From: Streptomyces antibioticus
Lineage (GTDB): Bacteria > Actinomycetota > Actinomycetes > Streptomycetales > Streptomycetaceae
Direction: 5' to 3'
Length of the DNA: 64,000 nucleotides
Assembly: GCF_002019855.1 (NCBI RefSeq)
Contig: NZ_CM007717.1
Span: forward strand, 8,416,705 to 8,480,704
A program made the position numbers and the translations under genes. Position 1 is the first letter of the stretch. Each line of letters starts with the position of its first letter. Below are positions 16,562 through 25,557 of the stretch, one piece after another. The notes beneath the pieces are model-generated. The model did not search any database, had not been told where the DNA came from, and saw only the letters and a list, made by a program, of their open reading frames with translations.

Positions 16562-17197
16562 ATGACCGCATCCCGGCCTCCTGTCCTGCCCGACGAGCGT
16601 CTCGCGGCCGGTATCGCCCGGCTCGCCCTGCGCCATCGCGGGCACTTCTCGCCGGAGACCGTTCAGCGCCTGGTCACTGACTCCTACGAGCGCCTCGCCG
16701 CCGAGGCCTGCATCCGCAACCACCTCGTGGTGCTGACCGAGCGCCTGGCCACCGAGCGACTGGACGCGCTCGCCCACAGCGAGGGCGCACCGGGCAGCGG
16801 TCTACCGCGGGTGCTGTTCGTGTGCACCCACAACGCCGGCCGCTCGCAGATGGCCGCCGCGCTCCTCGCCCATCGCGCCGACGGGCATGTGGTCGTCACC
16901 TCCGCGGGCACGCGCCCGGCCGCTGAAGTCGAGCCGGTCGTCGCCCAGGTCCTCACCGAGGCCGGTATCGACCTGACCGAGGCGTTTCCCAAGCCACTGA
17001 CCGACGAGGTCGTTCAGGCCGCCGACATCGTGATCACCATGGGCTGTGGCGACGCCTGCCCGATCGTGCCCGGCCGCCGCTACCTGGACTGGCCCGTCAC
17101 CGACCCCGAGGGTGCGCCGATCGCCGTCGTCCGCGGCATCCGCGACGAGATCGACGCCCGCATCACCGAACTGCTCGCCTCCCTGCCGGGCGCCTGA
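16562..17197 (+). CDS. arsC: Arsenate reductase with N-terminal helical domain
   Basis: 211 residues. Residues 1-75 form a helical region seen in some actinobacterial ArsC proteins (three-helix bundle). Residues 83-211 are a low-molecular-weight phosphatase-type arsenate reductase: P-loop VCTHNAGRS (C88, R94) and the resolving-cysteine motif MGCGDACP (C162, C166). It reduces As(V) to As(III), probably with thioredoxin or mycothiol as electron donor. First gene of a rightward operon with a second arsC. Confidence 0.9.
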   Translation: MTASRPPVLPDERLAAGIARLALRHRGHFSPETVQRLVTDSYERLAAEACIRNHLVVLTERLATERLDALAHSEGAPGSGLPRVLFVCTHNAGRSQMAAALLAHRADGHVVVTSAGTRPAAEVEPVVAQVLTEAGIDLTEAFPKPLTDEVVQAADIVITMGCGDACPIVPGRRYLDWPVTDPEGAPIAVVRGIRDEIDARITELLASLPGA

Positions 17198-17252
17198 ACG
17201 TCGTATCCGATCCCGCACCATCTGCTTGATCCACTGACGAAGGAAGAGACCG

Positions 17253-17672
17253 ATGTCCTCCAGCCCGCTCGCCTCCGTGCTGTTCGTCTGCGTGCACAAC
17301 GCCGGCCGCTCGCAGATGGCCGCCGGTTTCCTCAGCCACCTCGCGGGCGACCGGATCGAGGTCCGCTCGGCCGGCTCCGTCCCCGGCGACCAGGTCAACC
17401 CCGCCGCGGTCGAGGCCATGAAGGAAGCCGGCGTCGACATCTCCGCGGCCGAGCCGAAGATCCTCACCACCGAGGCCGTGCAGGCGTCCGACTACGTCAT
17501 CACGATGGGCTGCGGCGACGCCTGCCCCGTCTTCCCGGGCAAGAAGTACCTCGACTGGGCCCTGGAGGACCCGGCCGGCAAGGGTGTCGAGGCCGTCCGT
17601 CCCATCCGCGACGAGATCAGGACCCGTATCGAGGCCCTGATCGCCGAGATCGGCGCCCGGCAGGAGGCGTGA
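17253..17672 (+). CDS. arsC: Arsenate reductase (short form)
   Basis: 139 residues, single-domain LMW-phosphatase-type reductase with P-loop VCVHNAGRS (C13, R19) and MGCGDACP (C87, C91). A GAAGGAAGAG site precedes the ATG. The gene lies 55 bases after the longer arsC, so the cluster has two reductases in tandem. Its stop codon overlaps the start of a broken thioredoxin reductase gene, suggesting the original operon supplied its own electron donor system. Confidence 0.92.
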   Translation: MSSSPLASVLFVCVHNAGRSQMAAGFLSHLAGDRIEVRSAGSVPGDQVNPAAVEAMKEAGVDISAAEPKILTTEAVQASDYVITMGCGDACPVFPGKKYLDWALEDPAGKGVEAVRPIRDEIRTRIEALIAEIGARQEA

Positions 17673-17850
17673 CCTCCTTGACCGGAAACGTGATACGCGA
17701 GGTCATCGTCCTCGGCTCCGGACCCGCCTGATACACCGCCGCCCTCTGCACCGGTCGCGCCCGGACGAGGCCCCCGCTCTTCGGCAGCTCCGTCTTCGTC
17801 GGCGGGTCGCTGACGACCACGACCGAGGTGGAGGCCCGGCGGCGTCGTCC
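17669..17850 (+). pseudogene. N-terminal remnant of thioredoxin reductase (ArsT-like)
   Basis: Overlaps the arsC stop by GTGA. The frame reads VTSLTGNVIREVIVLGSGPA and hits TGA where the FAD motif should continue with G. It then reads YTAALCTGRA and SSVFVGGSLTTTTEVE, the characteristic start of actinobacterial thioredoxin reductases. The remainder of the enzyme is missing. Broken by a nonsense mutation and truncation. Confidence 0.75.
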
Positions 17851-17884
17851 TGCGCGACGTCCTCACCGGCGCCACCCGTGACCT

Positions 17885-18080
17885 GAGTGCGTTCGGGGTG
17901 CGCCGTGGTGAGACAGCGCATGGCGGTCTGGTCGGTGATGCCGAACAAGCGCATCAGGCGAACGGGATCGGTGCTCTCGGCAGCTTCGCTGAGGACGCGA
18001 TGCTGCCGCAGGCCGCTCAGTGTCAGCCCTCGGGGGAGGTTTCCACTCAGCAGGCCGGCGCTCGACTGCGCCATCCGTAG
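17885..18080 (-). pseudogene. C-terminal remnant of an integrase/transposase-like protein
   Basis: The minus-strand frame gives NLPRGLTLSGLRQHRVLSEA, then DPVRLMRLFGITDQTAMRCL and TAHPERT. The LFGITDQTAMRYxxTAHPER tail is one I associate with actinomycete recombinase-like proteins, often found as fragments. Only the tail is present. Confidence 0.35.
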
Positions 18081-18169
18081 CCGAATGCACGTTGGATTGG
18101 TCTGCGATCTCTTTTCACCTGATCGGGTCCAGGCCCAATCCGCCCCACGGGCAGAACCGGATTCCCCCC

Positions 18170-19801
18170 GTGAGGGATGAAGAGAAGGACCAGCGAGTAC
18201 GGCCGGGGCGGCCACGCCTGGCGCTCGGTGCGCTGAGCGGGGTGCTGGCCGGCTGCACAGCGCTGGCGGTGGCCGAACCGGTCGCGGCAGCGGTGCGTCC
18301 GCAGTCCAGTCCGGTCATCGCGGTGGGCGGGGCGTCCATCGACGCAACGCCCGCTGCGGTCAAGGACTGGGCGATCCGCCACTTCGGCACCAACGACAAG
18401 CTCGTGCTGCAGCTCGGCATCCTCGTCGTGCTGGCCGTGCTGGCCCTGGTGCTGGGGGCTCTGGCAGTGCGGTTCCGGCGGATCGGAGCCGCCGGGGTCC
18501 TTCTTTTCGGAGCTGTCGGGGCGTCAGCCGCCGTCAGCCGCCCCGACTCCAGCAGCCTCACCGACGCACTCCCCTCCGTCGTCGGGGCCGTTGCCGGAGC
18601 GCTGCTCCTGTACGTGCTGGTGGGCCGCCTCACCGAGGTGAGGCGGCCGGCAGCGTCGGCATCCGGCTCTGCGTCCGAGGAAGCGGAAGACGCTCCGCCC
18701 GCGTCGGCAGGCTGGGACCGGCGGGGATTCGTCCTCGCGGCCGCATCCGCGGCGGCGGCCTCCGCCGCGGCCGGCGTGGTCGGCCGGTCACTGAACGCCT
18801 CGCGCGGCCAGGATGCGATCGCCTCCCGTGAAGGGCTCGTGCTGCCTTCTCCCGGGACACCGGCGCAACCGGTCCCCAGGAGGGCTGGGCTCCGCGTCCC
18901 CGGGATCAGCACCTTCGTCACCCCCAACGCGGATTTCTACCGGGTGGACACCGCGCTGGTGGTGCCGAAGGTGGACGCGAACTCCTGGCGGCTGCGGATC
19001 CACGGCAAAGGCGTGCAGCGTCCCGGTACGTACTCCTTCGACGACCTGCTGCGCAGGGAGCTGATCGAACGGGACATCACCCTGACCTGCGTATCCAACG
19101 AGGTCGGTGGCCCGTATGTGGGCAACGCCCGCTGGATCGGCGTACGGCTGGCCGACCTGCTCGCCGAGTGCGGCATCAAGCCTCCGTCCCGTGGCGGGCC
19201 GGCGGACCAGTTGGTGTCCCGGTCGGTGGACGGCATGACGATCGGCAGCCCGGTCGAGGACGTCATGGACGGCCGCGATGCCATGCTCGCCCTCGGCATG
19301 AACGGAGAGCCGCTGCCCTTCGAGCACGGCTTCCCGGTCCGGATGGTCGTCCCGGGCCTGTACGGCTTCGTCTCGGCCTGCAAGTGGATCGAGGACATCG
19401 AGCTCACCACCTTCGCCTCCTACGACCCGTACTGGGTCAAGCGCGGCTGGGCACGCCGGGCCCCGGTCAAGACCGCGTCACGGATCGACACTCCCCGACC
19501 GTTCGCCCGGCCCAGGGCCGGCACGGTGATGGTGGCCGGGGTCGCCTGGGCCCAGCACCGGGGCATCGACAAGGTCGAGGTCCGAATCGACGACGGCCCG
19601 TGGCAGGAAGCCGATCTGGCCGCCGAGGACACACGCGACACCTGGCGACAGTGGTCTCTTCCCTGGCGGGCCGCCAAGGGCGGCCACACCCTCACCGTCC
19701 GCGCCACCGACCGGACCGGCGCCGTGCAGACGGACAAACGCACCCGGACGATCCCCGACGGCGCCGGCGGCCGGCACTCCGTCGTCGTGACCGTCGACTG
19801 A
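18170..19801 (+). CDS. Membrane-anchored molybdopterin-dependent oxidoreductase (sulfite oxidase-like)
   Basis: 543 residues. An N-terminal part with about four hydrophobic segments (residues 15-160) is followed by a twin-arginine-like or membrane-proximal RRGF segment and the Mo-cofactor domain. The expected cysteine ligand is in TLTCVSNEVGGPYVGNA, followed by RWIGVRLADLL, and a C-terminal Mo-co dimerisation domain contains VRATDRTGAVQT. Acts at the outer membrane face. Start is GTG at 18170. It sits 104 bases upstream of a fasciclin lipoprotein gene, a pairing that recurs in SigK-type regulons. Confidence 0.88.
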   Translation: MRDEEKDQRVRPGRPRLALGALSGVLAGCTALAVAEPVAAAVRPQSSPVIAVGGASIDATPAAVKDWAIRHFGTNDKLVLQLGILVVLAVLALVLGALAVRFRRIGAAGVLLFGAVGASAAVSRPDSSSLTDALPSVVGAVAGALLLYVLVGRLTEVRRPAASASGSASEEAEDAPPASAGWDRRGFVLAAASAAAASAAAGVVGRSLNASRGQDAIASREGLVLPSPGTPAQPVPRRAGLRVPGISTFVTPNADFYRVDTALVVPKVDANSWRLRIHGKGVQRPGTYSFDDLLRRELIERDITLTCVSNEVGGPYVGNARWIGVRLADLLAECGIKPPSRGGPADQLVSRSVDGMTIGSPVEDVMDGRDAMLALGMNGEPLPFEHGFPVRMVVPGLYGFVSACKWIEDIELTTFASYDPYWVKRGWARRAPVKTASRIDTPRPFARPRAGTVMVAGVAWAQHRGIDKVEVRIDDGPWQEADLAAEDTRDTWRQWSLPWRAAKGGHTLTVRATDRTGAVQTDKRTRTIPDGAGGRHSVVVTVD

Positions 19802-19904
19802 CTCCCCGGCCCCCACACGGGCTTCGTGCCCTTCCCCCGAACCACCTTTCCGCAACACCCCGAACGCAGCCGCATCACGCTGCACTGTCCGACAGGAGCA
19901 TTTG

Positions 19905-20567
19905 ATGAACATCCCGATCCGCCGTACCGCCGGTCTCTTCGCCGCGGCCGCCGTGCTTCCCCTGGCCCTGACCGCCTGCTCCGACAGCGGCAGTGAGGCG
20001 GGCACATCCGGCTCCTCGAACAAGGCGTCGGCTCGGGCCACCAAGAGCAGCGACGACATGGGCGGCTCGACGGTCGCCGGGGGCGGCACGGACCGGCCGT
20101 TCGGCCCTGCCTGTTCCTCCGTACCGAAGAACGGCGCCGGTTCCTTTGACGGCATGGCCAAGGACCCGGTGGCCACGGCCGCGTCCAACAACCCCGCGCT
20201 GTCCACGCTCGTGGCGGCGGTGAAGAAGGCCGGGCTGGTCGACACCCTCAACAACGCTCAGAACATCACCGTGTTCGCGCCGACCGACGACGCCTTCGAG
20301 AAGATCCCGAAGGCCACCCTCGACAAGGTCCTCGCCGACAAGGCGCAACTGACGAAGATCCTCACCTACCACGTCGTCGGCACGAAGCTCACTCCGAAGG
20401 ATCTGGAGAACGGCTCCTTCGACACGCTGGAGACGTCGAAGGTCATGACCTCCGGTTCGGGCGAGTCCTACACCGTCAACGACTCCGCCGAGGTCGTCTG
20501 CGGCAACGTCAAGACCGCCAACGCCAACGTCTACATCATCGACACCGTCCTGATGCCCAAGAGCTGA
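19905..20567 (+). CDS. Fasciclin-domain lipoprotein (MPT70/MPT83-like)
   Basis: 220 residues. Lipoprotein signal with lipobox LALTAC (Cys25), a serine/glycine linker, then one FAS1 domain: ALSTLVAAVKKAGLVDTLN, ITVFAPTDDAFEKIP and LTYHVVGTKLTP. The terminal strand NANVYIIDTVLMPKS ends the domain. Homologues in Mycobacterium are SigK targets, and the sigma/anti-sigma pair found here 2.8 kb away supports the same regulation. A CAGGAG site precedes the ATG. Confidence 0.92.
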   Translation: MNIPIRRTAGLFAAAAVLPLALTACSDSGSEAGTSGSSNKASARATKSSDDMGGSTVAGGGTDRPFGPACSSVPKNGAGSFDGMAKDPVATAASNNPALSTLVAAVKKAGLVDTLNNAQNITVFAPTDDAFEKIPKATLDKVLADKAQLTKILTYHVVGTKLTPKDLENGSFDTLETSKVMTSGSGESYTVNDSAEVVCGNVKTANANVYIIDTVLMPKS

Positions 20568-20693
20568 CACCACCACGAGCCGAGGACGCACGCCTGCCCG
20601 GTCGCCGTGACGGGAACGACTCGGGCGGCGCGCGTCCTCCTGCCGGGGCGTCCGCCGGCCCCCACCGGCAGGCGCCAGGCGGGTGCCCCTCAC

Positions 20694-20738
20694 CAGAGGG
20701 CTGGTCCGCAGACTCATAGCCTGCGGACCAGCCCTCTG
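20694..20738. terminator. Strong hairpin after the fasciclin gene
   Basis: Perfect 18-base stem (20694-20711 with 20721-20738), loop ACTCATAGC. It lies 127 bases after the fasciclin stop and 39 bases before the next gene. No run of T follows, as is usual for Streptomyces hairpin terminators. Confidence 0.7.
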
Positions 20739-20776
20739 AACGCGCCGTTCACCCGTCCGGGGAAGGAGAGGACACC

Positions 20777-21003
20777 ATGGAACGACCGCCCGAGGCGACC
20801 CCGAGCGGGCAGGTCACCCGCGCGGAGAGCCTGCGCCGTACGGCCGTCATCGGCAGCGGGGTAGCGGGGCTGACTGCTGCACACATCTTGAGCGAAGCCC
20901 ATGACGTGACCCTGTACGAGGCCGAGGACCGCCTCGGCGGTCATGCCCACACCCACGAACTGACCGCATCCGACGGACGCACGCATCGCGTCGACTCCGG
21001 TTT
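20777..21003 (+). pseudogene. Truncated FAD-dependent amine oxidase-like gene
   Basis: The first 75 residues are clear: RRTAVIGSGVAGLTAAHILS (FAD motif GSGVAG), then YEAEDRLGGHAHTHEL and HRVDSGF, where homologues continue IVHNE. Here homology stops abruptly at about 21003 and the frame runs on into unrelated sequence. Its homologue in M. tuberculosis (Rv0449c) lies in the sigK-rskA locus, so this gene belongs to the regulon but has been cut by a rearrangement. A GGAAGGAGAGG site precedes the ATG. Confidence 0.8.
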
Positions 21004-21579
21004 CACAGATCCCGCTGATCAAGACGTTGCGGTACAGGACACTGCCCAGATGCCCGGGCACGACGACACGGTCGGCGAGGCGCTTACTCTCCGCCGCGGC
21101 GAGTGTGTCGAGCAGGCGGTCGGCGCAGGCGGTCCGGTGCGCGGTGGACGCGGAGCGGGCGGCGCCGAGGTGCCGGGCGTGCTGGAGGTCGCGGGCCGTA
21201 ATCCGCAGCCGGGCCACTGCGTCGGGAATATCCGGCACAAGCAGGTGGATGCGGTAGCCGGCTCGACAGTGGGGCGGAGAGGGGGCGGACCGTGAGCCCG
21301 GCGAGACCCCAAGTACCGCGCGGTCGCCGCCGCGCTTCGCTCGCCCGCGCGAAGGCAATTGTTCGTCGAACCAGGCGAATCCCCGTGCTTGTTCGATGCG
21401 GTCGGACTCGTTTGGCTTCCTTGAATTCAGCTCGAACCCCAACGGTATCGAGGATGATTTCGCCGGGCTGCCGATCGGCTGATAGTGAAAGCAGGAAGCT
21501 CCTCCGGTACCGAGGTGCCGGCGGAGCTTTTCAGCAGGCAGGGGAAGAACCAGCTTGCGGTCCTGAGTCCGGAATGGGC

Positions 21580-22094
21580 CTACTTCCAGATCTGCCAGTC
21601 GCTGCCGTTGCATGTGTTGGTGTAGACGCGGCCATCGGCGTCACCGTCGAGACACAGACCGGTCTGCCGGTTGACGATCTGCATGCCGTCGCCCTTCCAG
21701 TTCTCATACCACTGCTGATAGTAATTCGCCTTGCGGTCGCAGGGCTCGATGTAGACCTTGCCCACTCCGCTCCCGTCGGCGTACCAGCTGGTAAGGCAGC
21801 GGCCTTCGAAAAACGTGTTCCTGGTCGTGATCTTCCAGGCGCCGTTCGGGTTCTCAAGACTTTCCTGTGAATCGTCCCATCTGATGCTGACTCCCTTGGG
21901 GACGTCGACGCAATGAACCAAGGCCCCGGCGCTGGTGTCGACGTTGGCGGTGTTCCAGACTCGGAGACACCCGCCCGTCTGCTTGTTGCGCCACAGGATA
22001 TTGTCGGATGCCGACGCAGGTGTAGAGACAGCCACCAGAATTGCAGGCACCGCGGCAGCGCAATGGCGGCGCGAGTTTTCGACACCTTATTCAT
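21580..22094 (-). pseudogene. Secreted ricin-type lectin gene with signal-peptide frameshift
   Basis: The mature region (SDNILWRNKQTGGCLRVWNT, RCLTSWYADGSG, GLCLDGDADGRVYTNTCNGS) is a small beta-trefoil-like carbohydrate-binding domain with paired cysteines. The natural signal peptide starts MNKVSKTRAAIAL at 22094, but one base is missing near 22055, so it is out of frame with AILVAVSTPASAS. Either the gene is newly broken, or the assembly lost a base. A start at GTG 22050 would lack a basic n-region. Confidence 0.65.
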
Positions 22095-22322
22095 GAGTCT
22101 CCCCGTTTCGCTTGGAACGCAAAGTCCGGGGCCTGCAGAAATAGGTCAATTTCCCCCGGATGTTCCTGGATTCTACGCGAGTGGATTTGAGATGCATAAG
22201 GAAGTTGATCAAGGCTTGAGCCGGAATGCGATGCTCCACTTCTCGCCGTCCGGTCGCTTCGTCCGACCCGTAATGCTCTGCGATCGAGGGCCACGACGGA
22301 GACTGCGGATCCGGCGGTACGG

Positions 22323-22700
22323 CGGCATGTCGCCTACTGCCACTGCGGCACCCAACGCTGCGCCGCCCCCGACACCCCCGCACACTGCGCGGGCACCGTC
22401 GTGCTGATCCTGCGCCACGCCCCGACCGTGGGCCGCGTGTGGAGCGTCGAGGAAGTCTGTGCGGGCTGTGCCCCGCTCATCGCACACGTCGCCGTCCTAG
22501 CCCGCGCGGCGGCACGCCCGCCCCGCACCCACCGAGAAGCCCCCCGCCCCCGTGCCCCCACACGGCCTGGCCCGGACGTGACCGCGTGGAGAGCCCGTCC
22601 GACGGGCGGACCCTCCACGCGCACCGTCAAGCCGGCACTCCGAGCAGGGCCACCGGCGTCGAGGTCGGCTGCTTCGATCCACCGGCCGGCTCCACCGTGA
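22323..22700 (+). CDS. Small cysteine-rich hypothetical protein, 5' end unclear
   Basis: The frame carries two knuckles, HVAYCHCGTQRCAAP and VEEVCAGCAPLIAHVAVLA, typical of a small Streptomyces accessory-region protein. No ATG or GTG lies upstream of the first knuckle, so it is probably 5'-truncated. The frame overlaps the 3' end of rskA on the other strand by 74 bases. Low certainty. Confidence 0.35.
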   Translation, partial: RHVAYCHCGTQRCAAPDTPAHCAGTVVLILRHAPTVGRVWSVEEVCAGCAPLIAHVAVLARAAARPPRTHREAPRPRAPTRPGPDVTAWRARPTGGPSTRTVKPALRAGPPASRSAASIHRPAPP

Positions 22701-23376
22701 TGCCGATGCCCGAGGCACCGTCGACGGCTCCCTGCATGAGTACGGCCTGACTGCTGCGGTCGGGGTCCATCAGGCCGGCCGAACGCATCTTCCCGCCGTC
22801 GTCGGCGAACCACAGCTGGTACACCTTGCCCCGCGGCGGCGCGGACATCCCTGAGGCGACGAACACGGCCCGCTCCCGGCTGGCGGAGACCACCAGCGTG
22901 CCCGCGCCGCCCGCCACCTTCGCCGAACGCGACTTGGCATCAGGCGCGGCCAGCACGCCCGCCACGTCCTCAACCTGCCGCTGCGCCCGGGCGGCCTCGC
23001 GTGACGCGTCCTGGGCACGCTCGTACTGCCACACGGCGGTGCCGCCGAACACGGCGGCGGCCACACTCGCGGCCAGCGCCCACCGCGCCAGGGCCCCTCC
23101 GCGCAGCGCGCCACGGCGTACCCGCTCCAGCGGCGCGGCACCGGGTGAAACCTGCCGCACGGTCGTGATGCGCTGCAGCACCTGTTCCCGCATGACGGGG
23201 CGGGCGCGCACCGTGGAGGCCAGGGCCAGGCGCCCGGCGGTGGCTGTGAACTCGGCGACCTCCTGCTCGCAGGCGTCACAGCCGACCAGGTGACGCTCGA
23301 AGGCGGCACGTTCCTGACCGTCCAGCGCGTGCACGGCGTAGGCGCCGGCCAGGGTATGCAGGTCGGCCGTGGTCAT
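22627..23376 (-). CDS. rskA: Anti-sigma-K factor RskA
   Basis: 249 residues. The cytosolic N-terminal zinc-binding anti-sigma domain has the H-x3-C-x2-C motif (H29, C33, C36 in ERHLVGCDAC). One membrane helix (about 95-112) is followed by an extracytoplasmic RskA domain with the motif PPRGKVYQLWF. It sequesters SigK at the membrane and releases it on regulated proteolysis. Its start codon overlaps the sigK stop by ATGA, the normal coupling for such pairs. Confidence 0.92.
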   Translation of the reverse strand: MTTADLHTLAGAYAVHALDGQERAAFERHLVGCDACEQEVAEFTATAGRLALASTVRARPVMREQVLQRITTVRQVSPGAAPLERVRRGALRGGALARWALAASVAAAVFGGTAVWQYERAQDASREAARAQRQVEDVAGVLAAPDAKSRSAKVAGGAGTLVVSASRERAVFVASGMSAPPRGKVYQLWFADDGGKMRSAGLMDPDRSSQAVLMQGAVDGASGIGITVEPAGGSKQPTSTPVALLGVPA

Positions 23377-23957
23377 GCCGTCACCCCCAGGCAGTCTCGG
23401 AGTCGGATCAGCCCGTCGCGCAACCGGGTCTTGACCGTTCCGAGCGGCAGCGCCAGTGCTTCGGCGACCTCCCGGTAGGTCAGGCCGCCGTAATAGGCGA
23501 GTGTGACCGACTGACGCTGCAGTTCGGTCAGGGTGCGCAGGCAGCGCCTCACCTGCTCCTGCTCCAGCCGCGTTTCGACCTGCTCGGTCACCTCGTCGTA
23601 TGCCGGCTGATGGTCGAGCAGCGCGGCCCTGGTGTCACGGGCCGCCGCAGCCTCCACGGAGCGGACCCGGTCCACCGCCCGCCGGTGGGCGAGGGTGAGG
23701 ATCCAGTTCATGGCCGTGCCCCGCTCGGGCCGGTAACGCGGGGCCGTGCGCCAGACCTCCACCAGCACCTCCTGCGCCACCTCCTCCGACTGGGCCTGAT
23801 CACGCAGAACGGCCCGGGCGACCCCGAGAACGGAGCCGGCCACGGCGTCGTAGACCGCCGCGAAAGCCTCCTGATCACCCAGCGCCACCTCGTGGACCAG
23901 ATGTTGCAGATCAGGTCGGGCAGATGGATTGCTGCCGATGTACACCGGTTCCTTCAC
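23373..23957 (-). CDS. sigK: ECF RNA polymerase sigma factor SigK
   Basis: 194 residues with region 2 (LGDQEAFAAVYDAVAGSVLG, then SEEVAQEVLVEVWR) and region 4 (LTELQRQSVTLAYYGGLTYR, then LALPLGTVKTRLRDGL). Start is GTG at 23957 after GGGAGAG; longer open sequence upstream is not protein-like. Partner RskA follows. By analogy with Mycobacterium, the targets should include the fasciclin and oxidoreductase genes at 18.2-21.0 kb. Confidence 0.9.
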   Translation of the reverse strand: MKEPVYIGSNPSARPDLQHLVHEVALGDQEAFAAVYDAVAGSVLGVARAVLRDQAQSEEVAQEVLVEVWRTAPRYRPERGTAMNWILTLAHRRAVDRVRSVEAAAARDTRAALLDHQPAYDEVTEQVETRLEQEQVRRCLRTLTELQRQSVTLAYYGGLTYREVAEALALPLGTVKTRLRDGLIRLRDCLGVTA

Positions 23958-24204
23958 AATGACTCTCCCATAGGCGCGGCGGGGCGGGACGGCCCTGGGT
24001 AATCCGAGGCCACGCGAGCGGAGGATTGGTCGCATACGCCCGATGGGGGCGGGTCTCACCGGCGTCGCCACCCGGTCAGGAATCGGGCACCAGCTACCCG
24101 ACCTTGTGCGCGACCTGGGCTGGCTACCGGGTCTGTTCGGGGGTGCACCGGGCTTCGGTCCGGTGGTGAGGCGGTTCTGAGAGCTGCTCTGGCCTCGGCG
24201 GTGT

Positions 24205-24545
24205 GCACGGATCCGCGGTGTTCGCATCGGTCCGGGGCGGAGCGGCCGGTTCTGCTGCTCAACGTACTGCTTCGTACTGCTTCGTACTGCTTCACGATGC
24301 TGAGCGGTGCGCCGCCGACCGGTCCGGCGAAGTACGAGCCGGACCAGAGTCGTTGTGCCCGCCGGTAGTGGCGGACGAGGTCGGGGAACTCCCGGCGGAG
24401 TCTGCGCGAGGACACGCCATCGAGGGAGCCGACCAGCCCGGACACGGCGATCTTCGGCGGGAGGTCCACCAGCAGGCGGACGTGGTCGGCCTCGCCGTCG
24501 AACTCGGCCCTTGGGCCCTCGCTCCGAGGTGCGGGAACGTCTGGG
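24205..24545 (-). mobile_element. IS200/IS605-family TnpA remnant
   Basis: Reads AEFDGEADHVRLLVDLPPKI, then SSRRLRREFPDLVRHYRRAQ and LWSGSYFAGPVGGAPLSIVK, the C-terminal two-thirds of a Y1 transposase. The catalytic tyrosine region KQYVEQQ is disrupted by a triplicated 10-base unit. The upstream part with the HUH motif is missing. Confidence 0.75.
24263..24292. repeat. Three tandem copies of CGTACTGCTT
   Basis: Perfect 10-base tandem repeat, three copies, inside the catalytic-tyrosine codon region of the TnpA remnant. The two extra copies add 20 bases and shift the frame, destroying the C-terminus. Confidence 0.9.
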
Positions 24546-24604
24546 CGCGGTCGGCGGTGCGTCGTGACGGATCGCTGGGAATGCCTTGGCCGGAGACGCA
24601 GGGC

Positions 24605-25450
24605 CTATCGGAAGACGGCGATGTGGCTCTGGGCCCAGTCGGCGAAGGTGCGGGGCGCGCGGCCGAGGAGCCGCTCGACGTCGGGGCTGATGCGCTGCTC
24701 GGCGGGGGTGGGCTCACCCAGGATGGTCAGCGTGGTCTCGACCACGGGCTCGGGCATGAACCGCAGCATCTGCGCGCGGGCCTCGTCGCGGGTCTGCTCG
24801 ATGAACCGGACGGGTTCGCCGAGGGCGTCGGCGATCGCCTCGGCCCGCTGGCGGGGCGTGCTGAGGGCGGGGCCGGTCAGCTCGTATGTCTGCCCGGCGT
24901 GGCCGTCCTCCCGCAGGGCTGCGGCTGCGCCCTCGGCGATGTCGTCCGGGTCGATGGTCGGCAGGCCGATGTCGGCGAACGGCGCGGCGGCGGTCCTCAG
25001 GGCGCGGACCGACTCGACCCAGGCGTACGCGTTGGAGTTGAAGCCTCCTGGGCGCAGGACCGTCCAGTCCATGCCTGATTGTCGGACGGCGTCCTCGATG
25101 GATCGTCCCAGGTCCCCGTGAGAAGCCGCATGCGGTCGGGTCGCGACTCCTTGGGAGGACAGCAGGACGACCCGCCTGACACCGCCGGCCTTGGCGACGT
25201 CGAGGATGCCCCGTGGGCTCAGCAGGTGGGCACTGGAGCCGCCGCTCTGCAGGAACAGCGCGTCGGCTCCGTCGAAAACGGGCCGGAGGCTCTCAGGTTC
25301 GACCAGGTCCGCCTGCCTGTACCGGACGCCGTCCGGCACGTCCGCGTCCGAGATCCCCCGGGATGTCGCGGTCACCTGCGCATCGGCTGCCGCGAGGATC
25401 TGCACGAGCGATCGGCCGACGTTACCGGTCGCACCCGTCACTACGAACAT
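24605..25450 (-). CDS. NmrA-like NAD(P)-binding oxidoreductase
   Basis: 281 residues starting MFVVTGATGNVGRSL with the GATGNVG Rossmann motif. Features such as DGADALFLQSGG, VVLLSSQGVATR and WTVLRPGGFNSNAYAW place it in the atypical SDR (NmrA/quinone oxidoreductase 2-like) family, which reads the NADP state or reduces quinones. There is no YxxxK catalytic pair. Divergent from an HxlR regulator with a palindromic site between them, so it is probably the regulated target. Confidence 0.88.
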   Translation of the reverse strand: MFVVTGATGNVGRSLVQILAAADAQVTATSRGISDADVPDGVRYRQADLVEPESLRPVFDGADALFLQSGGSSAHLLSPRGILDVAKAGGVRRVVLLSSQGVATRPHAASHGDLGRSIEDAVRQSGMDWTVLRPGGFNSNAYAWVESVRALRTAAAPFADIGLPTIDPDDIAEGAAAALREDGHAGQTYELTGPALSTPRQRAEAIADALGEPVRFIEQTRDEARAQMLRFMPEPVVETTLTILGEPTPAEQRISPDVERLLGRAPRTFADWAQSHIAVFR

Positions 25451-25557
25451 GAGCAACTCCCGTGTCAATTCAGCATGGCTGTCGCCGCCCGAGCGGGCGG
25501 GGCCGCCGCCGAGAGCTGTTCTCCGGGCGACACGGGGACGCTAACATCGTCGATATA

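Noticed and set aside
21292..21579. Frame reading LARAKAIVRRTRRIPVLVRC
   Set aside because: A peptide I recall from spurious GC-rich frames in many actinomycete intergenic sequences; no supporting context.
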